This document shows, one piece after another, positions 1-5,127 of a stretch of DNA of 5,343 bases. The stretch spans positions 1-5,343 of the forward strand of contig JAGODA010000229.1 of the NCBI GenBank assembly GCA_017998475.1. The letters are read 5' to 3'. Position 1 is the first letter of the stretch. Each line of letters opens with the position of its first letter. The notes below the pieces were generated by a model. That model ran no database searches. It had not been told where the DNA came from and saw nothing but the letters and a program-made list of their open reading frames with translations. This stretch comes from Spirochaetota bacterium (GTDB taxonomy: Bacteria > Spirochaetota > UBA4802 > UBA5368). A program made the position numbers and the translations under genes.

Positions 1-1184
1 TCAAAGAGGAGGTGCTGTGGTCCGTCTACGGTCCGGCAATCCGCAGGCCGCACGGGGTCTTCGCCGTGCGCTATGCCGGGATGGGCGACATCCGCCAGGT
101 CGAGCAGTGGTACCGCATGAACCGGGCGAGGAACATGTCCGAGTGGGAGGATGCGCTCCGCATGGCGACGCTGCCGATGTTCAACTGCACCTACGCCGAT
201 CGCGAGGGAAACATTTTGTACCACTACCAGGCGCTGCTTCCCCTGCGCGACGAGGGCTACGACTGGTCGAAGCGCCTGCCGGGCGACACCTCGAAGACCC
301 TGTGGACCGGGTACCTGCCGTACGGGCGCCTGCCGCGCGTCAAGAACCCCGCGTCGGGCTTCGTCCAGAACTGCAACAACACGCCGTTTCGCGCCACGCT
401 CGATCCTGAAAATCCGCGCGCGGAGGACTATCCGAAATCTTTCGGCATAGAGCTCCGCATGACGAACCGGGCGCTTCGCGCGCTCGAGCTCTTCGGGTCG
501 GACGACTCCATCACGCCGGATGAATTCTACCGCTACAAGTATGACATGGCCTACTCGAAGGAGTCGAAGATGGCGAAGCTCGTGGCGCGCATCCTCGCGC
601 TTCCCCCGTCCGACGATCCCGCAATAAAGAACGCCCGTGATGTTCTGGCACGCTGGGACCTGCGCGTGGACCCGGCGAACACCGGCGCTGCCCTGGCGGT
701 GACCTGCCATACGATCATCATGAAGGGCCGCGAGAGGGCCGAGGTCGCGGACGTCCCGGAACGCGCCATCGCCGACGGGTTCGCGAAGGCCGCGAAGCTC
801 GTAAAAAACGCGCACGGGCGGGTCGACGTGCCATGGTCGAGCGTGAACCGGCTGATACGCGGGACGACCGATATCGGCCTCGGCGGAGGCCCCGACGTGC
901 TGCACGACGTGACGGGCGACTTGATGAAGGACGGACGGTTCAGGGGGAAGGTCGGCGATTCCTACGTGCTTCTGGTAACCTGGGACCGAAACGGCAAGCC
1001 CTCCTCGCGGAGCATCCACCAGTACGGAAGCGCCACACTCGACGCGGCGTCGAAACACTACGCAGACCAGTCGCCGCTCTTCGCGCGGCGCGAGCTCAAG
1101 CCGGTGTGGCGCGACGAGAGCGAGATACGCGCCAACCTCGAGCGCGAATACCGGCCGGGTGAAGAAATGGCGCAAAGACCGTGA
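1..1184 (+). CDS. Penicillin acylase-family hydrolase, C-terminal part (5' truncated by window edge)
   Basis: This is the downstream part of an Ntn-hydrolase of the penicillin/acyl-homoserine-lactone acylase family, which cleaves amide bonds in acylated substrates after autoproteolysis into alpha and beta chains; members are usually periplasmic. The frame is open to base 3 with no stop, so the gene begins outside the window. The GTG at 12 is internal, not a real start. Numbering from it, the family pattern YADREGNILY lies at residues 61-70 and the NPASGFVQNCNNTP block at 112-125. The paired Asn at 122-123 matches the place where acylases carry the oxyanion-hole Asn of the beta chain. A C-terminal HYADQSPLF block at about 352-360 is also typical. 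The signal peptide, alpha chain, linker and N-terminal catalytic Ser of the beta chain are not visible. The layout resembles AHL/aculeacin-type acylases more than classical penicillin G acylase, but the substrate cannot be told. The next gene has its own promoter. Confidence 0.88.
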   Translation, partial: KEEVLWSVYGPAIRRPHGVFAVRYAGMGDIRQVEQWYRMNRARNMSEWEDALRMATLPMFNCTYADREGNILYHYQALLPLRDEGYDWSKRLPGDTSKTLWTGYLPYGRLPRVKNPASGFVQNCNNTPFRATLDPENPRAEDYPKSFGIELRMTNRALRALELFGSDDSITPDEFYRYKYDMAYSKESKMAKLVARILALPPSDDPAIKNARDVLARWDLRVDPANTGAALAVTCHTIIMKGRERAEVADVPERAIADGFAKAAKLVKNAHGRVDVPWSSVNRLIRGTTDIGLGGGPDVLHDVTGDLMKDGRFRGKVGDSYVLLVTWDRNGKPSSRSIHQYGSATLDAASKHYADQSPLFARRELKPVWRDESEIRANLEREYRPGEEMAQRP

Positions 1185-1205
1185 AGTGAAAGATTTCGTC
1201 CGCGC

Positions 1206-1234
1206 TTGCCTTTGTTCGAGTACTGTGCTACGAT
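1206..1234 (+). promoter_or_regulatory. Putative sigma70-type promoter of the GlsB/YeaQ-family gene
   Basis: TTGCCT at 1206-1211 and TACGAT at 1229-1234 are separated by exactly 17 bases. A TG at 1226-1227 makes an extended -10 (TGnTACGAT). The predicted transcript would begin near 1241, giving a leader of about 27 bases ending in a strong ribosome binding site. The match is by eye, but hexamers, spacing and position all agree. Confidence 0.6.
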
Positions 1235-1256
1235 AGGGCACGTTAAATCTGAAGCG

Positions 1257-1262
1257 AGGAGG
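1257..1262 (+). promoter_or_regulatory. Strong ribosome binding site (AGGAGG)
   Basis: A full AGGAGG lies five bases upstream of the ATG at 1268 and fixes that start codon. It suggests efficient translation of the small membrane protein. Confidence 0.8.
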
Positions 1263-1267
1263 ATAAT

Positions 1268-1516
1268 ATGAGCATTACATCTTTATTGCTGTTTGTGGTG
1301 ATAGGGGCAGTTGCAGGATGGCTTGCCGGAAAAATCATGAAAGTGGTTGGTTTCGGTCTCGTCGGAAATATCATTGTTGGAATCATAGGGTCGTTTATCG
1401 GCGGGTTCATGTTCAAGGGTCTCGGTATAACGGCGGGCGGAATGTTCGGATCCTTGATCGTCGCGCTTGTCGGCGCGTTGGTGTTGCTGTATATCGTAAA
1501 ACTGATTAAAAAATAA
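1268..1516 (+). CDS. GlsB/YeaQ/YmgE family (transglycosylase-associated) membrane protein
   Basis: This is an 82-residue, very hydrophobic protein of the GlsB/YeaQ/YmgE family (Pfam Transgly_assoc). These small inner-membrane proteins are often linked to general stress, but their biochemical role is unknown. Three helices are visible at about residues 3-22, 30-49 and 56-78, with short loops. The first holds the family pattern GAVAGWLAGKIM (13-24), followed by GFGLVGNIIVGIIGSFIGG (28-46) and a terminal segment ending in KLIKK. The length is normal for the family. The start is fixed by AGGAGG five bases upstream. It is monocistronic by appearance, 83 bases after the acylase gene and with its own promoter. 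The two fully coding 60-base rows at 1321-1440 average about 50% GC, below parts of the flanking large genes, and codons ending in A or T are frequent. Confidence 0.9.
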   Translation: MSITSLLLFVVIGAVAGWLAGKIMKVVGFGLVGNIIVGIIGSFIGGFMFKGLGITAGGMFGSLIVALVGALVLLYIVKLIKK

Positions 1517-1536
1517 TCCCGACGGGACACCGCTTT

Positions 1537-1559
1537 CCGCCCGCTCCCGGGGGGGGCGG
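1537..1559 (+). terminator. GC-rich hairpin after the GlsB-family gene (possible terminator, no U tract)
   Basis: CCGCCC at 1537-1542 pairs with GGGCGG at 1554-1559 around an 11-base loop, beginning about 20 bases after the stop codon. The right arm is part of a run of eight G (1549-1556). A smaller palindrome, TCCCGACGGGA, lies at 1517-1527. No T run follows either hairpin, so this is not a standard intrinsic terminator. It could stall polymerase or protect the 3' end of the message. Confidence 0.3.
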
Positions 1560-1707
1560 CAACACTGGATGTACCTTGATACAGCGTGCGCCGATCACCC
1601 GTCCGGCAGGGTATGGGCGGTGCATTGCCGCGGTTTGCCCCGTTAAACGCATCTCCTCGGTGGCGATATTTTCGTATTCCTTCCATTCGACACAATCACA
1701 ATAACTG

Positions 1708-1737
1708 TTGACAGAGCCTGTTCCATGTACATATATG
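1708..1737 (+). promoter_or_regulatory. Putative promoter of the chemoreceptor gene
   Basis: A perfect -35 hexamer TTGACA sits at 1708-1713, followed by an 18-base spacer and TATATG at 1732-1737 as the best -10. Transcription would start near 1744, leaving about 18 bases of leader containing the GGAGGG ribosome binding site. The TTG of this -35 box is in frame with the chemoreceptor and could be mistaken for a start codon. Confidence 0.5.
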
Positions 1738-1740
1738 CAC
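1727..1740. promoter_or_regulatory. Near-palindrome over the -10 of the chemoreceptor promoter (possible operator)
   Basis: GTACATATATGCAC is a 14-base inverted repeat with one mismatched pair and a perfect CATATATG core. It covers the putative -10 element, a place where a dimeric repressor would block transcription. It could also be chance, because AT-alternating stretches are self-complementary. Confidence 0.3.
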
Positions 1741-1749
1741 GCAATCCAT

Positions 1750-1755
1750 GGAGGG
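1750..1755 (+). promoter_or_regulatory. Ribosome binding site deciding the chemoreceptor start (GGAGGG)
   Basis: GGAGGG ends six bases before the ATG at 1762. The frame stays open upstream to a TTG at 1708, but that TTG belongs to the -35 box and has no ribosome binding site, so 1762 is preferred. Confidence 0.75.
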
Positions 1756-1761
1756 ACCGTT

Positions 1762-3309
1762 ATGCGCGGCAAATTTTTCGGCTACTTTCTGCACCGATTC
1801 GCTAACGCGCCGTACCGGGAGCAACAGCAGGTCCGGATTCTGGTGAGCATTGTCGTTTTCATCTTTCTGGCGCTGTGCGCCCTCAATTACGTGCTCCTCT
1901 TCGTGCGAAGCAAGGCGCTGAGCGATCCAAGCCTGATCGCCATAATAGGTTTTCAGGGGGTGCTGCTCGCCACGCTCGCGCTGGTCAGGCTGGGCCTCCG
2001 CGCGCTCTCCTCGCACCTGATCATTTCACTCTCCATAACGGCGGTGTGGTTCGTGTTCTTCACCGAAAGGGTCGATATCGTCAAGACGATGAACGGCATA
2101 GTGATGATCTATCCCGTAATCGTCATAGCGGCGATCCTCACATCGGGCCCCTGGATAGTGGCGTACACGGCGGTGAATATCGCGCTGGTTTTTCTGCTCG
2201 GCTTCGTCTTCGAGTCAGCCGGCGACCTCAATTTTTCGCAGATGCTCGATTTCATCATCGACAGCACCGTCTCCCTGGTGTTTACGAGCGCGGGCTGCTA
2301 CTCATTCGTCGCGATGTCGCGCGAGGCGCATGGACGGATCGAAAAATCGCTTGTTGAGAACAGGGAGTTCAGCGCCGGAATCGAACGGGTCCTGGGGCAG
2401 ACGGGCGACATCGCCGGCCGCCTTGGAGGGACGACTGTCGAGATGACGCGCGCTGCCGAGGCGTTCTCCGAGAACGCTCAGAGCCAGGCCGCCTCGGTGG
2501 AGGAGATCACCTCGACGGTGGAGGAGATCGCGGCGAGCGAGGAGAGCGTGCGCGAGATGGCCCGGGGCCAGGTGGACCTGGCGCGCTCGGTAAACGCGGA
2601 AATGGAGGACCTCTACGAGATCGTACGGCGGGTCGGGGAAAACATGAACGACGCGCTGAAGATCCGCGACTCACTCAACCGGACCGTGGAGATGTCCCGG
2701 CGTGAGCTCGGGGAGACCCGGGGGGTGATGGGCGAGGCCGGCAACACCTTCCGGGACGTGCAGGAGACCGTAAACGTCATCCAGGACATCTCGGACCAGA
2801 TCAACCTGCTCAGCCTTAACGCCTCGATCGAGGCTGCCAGGGCCGGCGAGCACGGCCGCGGCTTCGCGGTGGTGGCCGATGAGATCGGAAAGCTCGCCGA
2901 CAGCACCTCCGAAAACGCAAAGGCCATCCACGGGATGTTCGGCCGGAGCAACGCGGAGATCGAGAAGGCCTACCGCAGCCTCGAGGTGTTCATCGACTCG
3001 CTCAACCGCATGATAGAGAACATCGCGGATTTCGGAAAACGGGTGGACGACGCGGTCGAACTCGCGCGGCGCGACATGGAGCTCAACGAGAAGGCGCGCG
3101 GCTCGCTCGGGCGGATACTCTCGGAGGCCGACAGGATACTCACGGCGGTCGACGAGCAGAAGACCGCCTTCGACGAGATTTCGAGGAATATATCGTACAT
3201 CAACCAGCGCGCGCAGGAGATCGCGCACGGTTCCAACGAGCTGTCCGAGACCTCCAGGGGGATCGAAGGAGCGGTGCAGGAGCTGGTGGCCCTTTCGGTT
3301 AAGGAATAA
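1762..3309 (+). CDS. Methyl-accepting chemotaxis protein with polytopic N-terminal membrane domain
   Basis: This is a 515-residue chemoreceptor that would signal through CheW and the CheA kinase to the flagellar motor or another output. Residues 1-23 are cytoplasmic and basic. About six hydrophobic helices follow at roughly 24-48, 57-78, 82-101, 112-127, 130-150 and 161-184, with only short loops between them. The rest is a long cytoplasmic coiled coil. The signalling hairpin tip is unmistakable at about 342-380, with the core NLLSLNASIEAARAGE (348-363), then GRGFAVVADEIGKLA (365-379). The adaptation helices before it are rich in E, A, S and Q (about 236-265). I see no HAMP domain between the last membrane helix and the coiled coil, no periplasmic ligand domain, and no CheR-tethering pentapeptide at the C-terminus (it ends ELVALSVKE). 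The stimulus is unknown; it may act through the membrane segments themselves. No other che gene is nearby, so it is an orphan receptor here. Confidence 0.93.
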   Translation: MRGKFFGYFLHRFANAPYREQQQVRILVSIVVFIFLALCALNYVLLFVRSKALSDPSLIAIIGFQGVLLATLALVRLGLRALSSHLIISLSITAVWFVFFTERVDIVKTMNGIVMIYPVIVIAAILTSGPWIVAYTAVNIALVFLLGFVFESAGDLNFSQMLDFIIDSTVSLVFTSAGCYSFVAMSREAHGRIEKSLVENREFSAGIERVLGQTGDIAGRLGGTTVEMTRAAEAFSENAQSQAASVEEITSTVEEIAASEESVREMARGQVDLARSVNAEMEDLYEIVRRVGENMNDALKIRDSLNRTVEMSRRELGETRGVMGEAGNTFRDVQETVNVIQDISDQINLLSLNASIEAARAGEHGRGFAVVADEIGKLADSTSENAKAIHGMFGRSNAEIEKAYRSLEVFIDSLNRMIENIADFGKRVDDAVELARRDMELNEKARGSLGRILSEADRILTAVDEQKTAFDEISRNISYINQRAQEIAHGSNELSETSRGIEGAVQELVALSVKE

Positions 3310-3340
3310 GCGGCGCAGCCTGGTAACGGGCTCGCCTGGG

Positions 3341-3377
3341 GCGGACGTAGCGGCGCGCGCCAGGATCGGAGGTCCGC
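3341..3377. other. GC-rich inverted repeat between convergent genes
   Basis: GCGGAC (3341-3346) and GTCCGC (3372-3377) can pair, enclosing a perfect 10-base palindrome GGCGCGCGCC (3352-3361). The structure fills most of the 71-base gap between the converging chemoreceptor and barrel genes, where terminators are expected. Neither strand has a T run after it, so intrinsic termination is not supported. The high GC content makes chance pairing likely. Confidence 0.25.
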
Positions 3378-3380
3378 GCC

Positions 3381-4127
3381 TTAATAGCGCAGTTCCGCGC
3401 CGAGCACCGCGTAATGGAACATGGAGAAGGTATAGACCGTGTCGTTGTCGGCGCCGCCCTCGAGCAGCCGGTAGCCGGCCATGAGCGCCACGCGTTCGGT
3501 GTGCCGGTACACGATCCCCGCGAACACGTCCTCGGCGCGGCCGTAGGGCGACCACGCCGCGTCCCCGCAGGCGAGGAGCGACAGGGCCGGGGAGACGATC
3601 CATTCCAGGTAGAAGTTCAATAGCGGCACGAAGCCGGTATTGTCGAGCCCTCCCTTCTGACCGCCGCCCTCAAGCGAAATCCCGGCGTCCCGGATCTTCC
3701 CGGTAATGCCGGCGCCGAGCTTCACGATCCCGTTGCTCAGAAAATAATAGCGGTAGCTTGCCCGGTAGGAATCGAACCTGAAGCGCCCCTTTACGTCGCT
3801 GCCTGCCGGGAAGGTTTTGCCGTCGAACTCTACGGCCCGGTCGAGCCTTCCCCCGGGACGAATCCTGAGCCAGGACGCCATGAGCCCGACGTAATGCCGC
3901 CCGGCGAACTCGTACCCGGCCTCCACGCGCGGCGAGAACACGATGTCCGAGTCGAGGTCGTCGACGTACGAAAAGCGCGTTCCCGTGTCGCCGGGAAGGG
4001 CCACGTCGTTACGGGATGAGTACACTGCGCCGCCCTGCAGAATGGCTATGAATTCCGCGGCCGCGGGAATCGGGGAGAGCGCGAGCAGTAGTATGAATGT
4101 GCGTAGTGTTCGCTGTATGGTTTTCAT
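3381..4127 (-). CDS. Secreted outer-membrane beta-barrel protein, function unknown
   Basis: This is a 248-residue exported protein. A classic signal peptide is visible: basic KTIQRTLRT, a hydrophobic core FILLLAL (11-17), and a probable cleavage after PAAA at residue 24, leaving a mature protein of about 224 residues. The mature part shows alternating polar/hydrophobic strands rich in Tyr, Gly and Arg (for example RASYRYYFL) separated by charged turns. It ends in an aromatic residue (ELRY), the usual beta-signal for insertion by the Bam machinery. The length would suit a small barrel of about eight strands. Recognisable blocks include ALPGDTGTRFSYVDDLDSD (43-61) and LLEGGADNDTVYTFSMFHY (221-239), which look like signatures of an uncharacterised barrel family; this is from pattern memory, not a search. 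The frame extends 31 residues upstream, but ATG 4127 is chosen because GGAGG lies seven bases before it and the signal peptide begins there. An OmpW- or OmpA-barrel-like fold is an alternative description. Confidence 0.8.
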   Translation of the reverse strand: MKTIQRTLRTFILLLALSPIPAAAEFIAILQGGAVYSSRNDVALPGDTGTRFSYVDDLDSDIVFSPRVEAGYEFAGRHYVGLMASWLRIRPGGRLDRAVEFDGKTFPAGSDVKGRFRFDSYRASYRYYFLSNGIVKLGAGITGKIRDAGISLEGGGQKGGLDNTGFVPLLNFYLEWIVSPALSLLACGDAAWSPYGRAEDVFAGIVYRHTERVALMAGYRLLEGGADNDTVYTFSMFHYAVLGAELRY

Positions 4128-4134
4128 CGTGTAT

Positions 4135-4139
4135 CCTCC
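4135..4139 (-). promoter_or_regulatory. Ribosome binding site deciding the barrel-protein start (GGAGG)
   Basis: On the minus strand GGAGG (within CGGAGGAT) lies seven bases before the ATG at 4127. It supports this start over an upstream in-frame ATG at 4220, which would bury the signal peptide. Confidence 0.75.
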
Positions 4140-4161
4140 GGTTGTGGCGTGCCGGTCATTA

Positions 4162-4190
4162 GTGTTACACGCTTGGGCCGAGCTTGTCAA
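4162..4190 (-). promoter_or_regulatory. Putative promoter of the barrel-protein gene
   Basis: Reading the minus strand, a perfect TTGACA (4190-4185) is followed after 17 bases by TAACAC (4167-4162). The -35 is consensus and the -10 is poor. Transcription would begin near 4155, with a leader of about 28 bases before the ATG at 4127. The weak -10 may mean that an activator is needed. Confidence 0.45.
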
Positions 4191-4281
4191 ACAGAGAATG
4201 GATGACCTAATAGAAGGCAACCAATCCTGCAGGCCCGGTTATTCACACATTCGTCGTGTAACGTAACGGCCGAACAAATTC

Positions 4282-4323
4282 GAACCCCCGTGCCCGTGCC
4301 GACGGGCACATACACCGGGGTTC
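4282..4323. repeat. Nested inverted repeat (two-level stem-loop) in the divergent intergenic region
   Basis: An outer pair GAACCCC (4282-4288) / GGGGTTC (4317-4323) encloses an inner perfect pair GTGCCCGT (4290-4297) / ACGGGCAC (4302-4309) with the four-base loop GCCG. The left side has a one-base bulge and the right side a seven-base internal loop. Fifteen base pairs nest in 42 bases, far more ordered than the surroundings. No T run follows on either strand, so it is not a standard terminator, and it does not complete a tRNA T arm. It lies between the two divergent promoters and could be a protein-binding cruciform, a REP-like palindrome or a small structured RNA. Confidence 0.55.
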
Positions 4324-4328
4324 CGTGG

Positions 4329-4372
4329 TTGACCGGGACTCCCGATGCTACCATAAAAGGATTGACCCGGGA
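4329..4372 (+). repeat. Imperfect direct repeat TTGACC(C)GGGA upstream of the toxin-antitoxin operon
   Basis: TTGACCGGGA (4329-4338) recurs as TTGACCCGGGA (4362-4372), with starts 33 bases apart, about three helical turns. Each copy contains a possible -35 hexamer; the upstream one pairs with CATAAA (4352-4357) at a 17-base spacing, giving a possible second promoter. CTCCCG (4339-4344) and CGGGAG (4368-4373) can also pair across the interval. These could be tandem promoters or regulator half-sites. Confidence 0.35.
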
Positions 4373-4390
4373 GAAGAATTTCCTTACTTT
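4362..4390 (+). promoter_or_regulatory. Putative promoter of the toxin-antitoxin operon
   Basis: TTGACC (4362-4367) is followed after 17 bases by TACTTT (4385-4390). The predicted start is near 4397, about 24 bases before the antitoxin ATG. The -10 overlaps the left arm and spacer of the 4379-4401 palindrome, the arrangement expected of a promoter repressed by its own product. Confidence 0.45.
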
Positions 4391-4401
4391 AGGTAAGGAA
4401 A
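4379..4401. promoter_or_regulatory. Perfect 9-bp palindrome, likely autoregulatory operator of the toxin-antitoxin operon
   Basis: TTTCCTTAC (4379-4387) and GTAAGGAAA (4393-4401) are exact inverted repeats separated by five bases. The site covers the putative -10 and start region and ends 19 bases before the antitoxin start. AbrB/MazE-type antitoxins bind palindromes at their own promoters, and the toxin usually strengthens binding as a co-repressor. Assigning this site to the encoded antitoxin is inference from position and symmetry. As RNA it could also form a small hairpin, but without a T run. Confidence 0.6.
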
Positions 4402-4410
4402 ATATCGAAT

Positions 4411-4415
4411 GGAGG
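4411..4415 (+). promoter_or_regulatory. Ribosome binding site deciding the antitoxin start (GGAGG)
   Basis: GGAGG lies five bases before the ATG at 4421. An in-frame ATG at 4409 overlaps this motif and has only a weak AAGG upstream, so 4421 is preferred. Confidence 0.7.
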
Positions 4416-4420
4416 ACGAC

Positions 4421-4666
4421 ATGCCGTATTCGATGATTACAAGCAAGGGACAGATTACCATTCCCAAAGCCGTACGGAACCGGTTGAACCTTAAGACTGG
4501 AGACCGGCTTGACTTCCGGATCGAGGAAGGACAATTGAGGCTGATTCCGGTAAACGTTTCCGTAGACAGGGTGTTTGGGGCTTTATCCCGGAAAAAAGCC
4601 CGGTCGGTTACGGTAGAGCGTATGAACGCGGGAATCAAAAAGGCCATCCGGGAAAAGAATACATGA
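4421..4666 (+). CDS. AbrB/MazE-family antitoxin (VapB-like)
   Basis: This 81-residue protein opens with a SpoVT/AbrB swapped-hairpin DNA-binding domain at about residues 4-45. It shows the diagnostic run SKGQITIPKAVRNRL (8-22), then GDRLDF and LRLIPV. Such domains dimerise and bind palindromic operators. The C-terminal 35 or so residues are charged and probably flexible, as expected of the segment that wraps around and inhibits the toxin. It is the first gene of a two-gene operon and its stop overlaps the toxin start (ATGA at 4663-4666), which couples their translation and favours antitoxin-first synthesis. The perfect palindrome at 4379-4401 is the likely autoregulatory site. The gene is lower in GC (about half in the 60 bases at 4441-4500) than parts of the chemoreceptor gene, consistent with horizontal acquisition. 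A stand-alone transition regulator is unlikely because the PIN gene follows directly. Confidence 0.9.
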   Translation: MPYSMITSKGQITIPKAVRNRLNLKTGDRLDFRIEEGQLRLIPVNVSVDRVFGALSRKKARSVTVERMNAGIKKAIREKNT

Positions 4667-5061
4667 TCGGGGTCGACACCAATATTCTCGTTCGGTTTCT
4701 TGTAAACGACGACCTGGTACAGGCGCAGAGGGTGCGGAGTTTTTTCAGGAAGGTGGAGGAGGAGGGCGACACGCTTTTCATATCCGATCCCGTCATGCTC
4801 GAGCTATTGTATGTGCTCGATTCGGTGTACGGGTACAACAGAATGGAAATTCTCGGGGCTCTCGAATCCATGCTCTCCGTGGGGGTGTTCATTTTTGAAA
4901 ACCACGATCTGCTGGCCGATCTGGTGGTAAAAGGCAGGAACAGCACCGTCGAACTTGAGGACCTGTTCATAGGTATCATTGCGCGCCATGCCGGTTGCTC
5001 CGCCACGATCACCTACGATAAAAAGGCGGCCGGGTCGAAGTTGTTTACCCTGTTGCGATGA
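4663..5061 (+). CDS. VapC-like type II toxin, PIN-domain ribonuclease
   Basis: This 132-residue protein is a single PIN domain of the usual VapC length. These are Mg2+/Mn2+-dependent endoribonucleases that cut tRNA or rRNA and stop translation when free of antitoxin. The conserved acidic residues can be placed: Asp5 in MIGVDTNILVR, Glu47 in SDPVMLELLYVL, Asp100 in VELEDLFIGIIARHAGC, and Asp119 in TITYDKKA (the TFD-like motif). All four are present, so the enzyme is predicted active. The start codon overlaps the antitoxin stop by four bases. The upstream GGAAAAG is a weak ribosome binding site, so expression probably depends on translational coupling. Pairing of a PIN toxin with an AbrB-type antitoxin is common in VapBC systems. 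The RNA target cannot be read from the sequence. Confidence 0.92.
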   Translation: MIGVDTNILVRFLVNDDLVQAQRVRSFFRKVEEEGDTLFISDPVMLELLYVLDSVYGYNRMEILGALESMLSVGVFIFENHDLLADLVVKGRNSTVELEDLFIGIIARHAGCSATITYDKKAAGSKLFTLLR

Positions 5062-5127
5062 TCGCTCGGGATCTCTCCCCCCCGATAAAATTTACAGTGA
5101 TTGTATTAACCTGGCCTGGCACCACTT
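5062..5127. other. Short convergent gap after the toxin gene
   Basis: The 66 bases between the toxin stop and the end of the next minus-strand gene hold a weak pairing, TCGGG (5066-5070) with CCCGA (5081-5085), around a loop containing part of a seven-C run. The sequence then becomes AT-rich (TAAAATTT). No T run follows, so I do not call a terminator. Confidence 0.3.

Noticed and set aside
1243..1695. A 150-codon minus-strand frame covering the small membrane protein gene
   Set aside because: It mirrors the confident GlsB-family gene, is rich in Pro/Thr/Asn from antisense of hydrophobic codons, and has no ribosome binding site I can support.
1517..1761. Search for a small gene or riboswitch in the 245-base gap before the chemoreceptor
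   Set aside because: Apart from the GC hairpin at 1537-1559 and the promoter at 1708-1737, I found no coding-like frame with a ribosome binding site and no recognisable riboswitch core.
2671..3603. A 310-codon minus-strand open frame antisense to the chemoreceptor and running into the barrel gene
   Set aside because: It is opposite two well-supported genes, is dominated by Arg, Gly, Pro and Leu as expected for a GC-rich shadow frame, and lacks domain motifs.
4128..4220. N-terminal 31-residue extension of the barrel protein to an ATG at 4220
   Set aside because: It would place the signal peptide internally and extend past the putative promoter; the GGAGG-preceded ATG at 4127 fits far better.
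4276..4330. Possible tRNA or tRNA remnant suggested by TTCGAAC next to GGGGTTC
   Set aside because: On neither strand do five-base stems flank the TTCGAA loop correctly, and no anticodon arm or acceptor stem can be drawn. The pairing is better explained by the nested inverted repeat.
4187..4534. A 115-codon minus-strand frame over the intergenic region and antitoxin gene
   Set aside because: It overlaps the AbrB-domain gene antisense and the structured control region, with no recognisable protein features.
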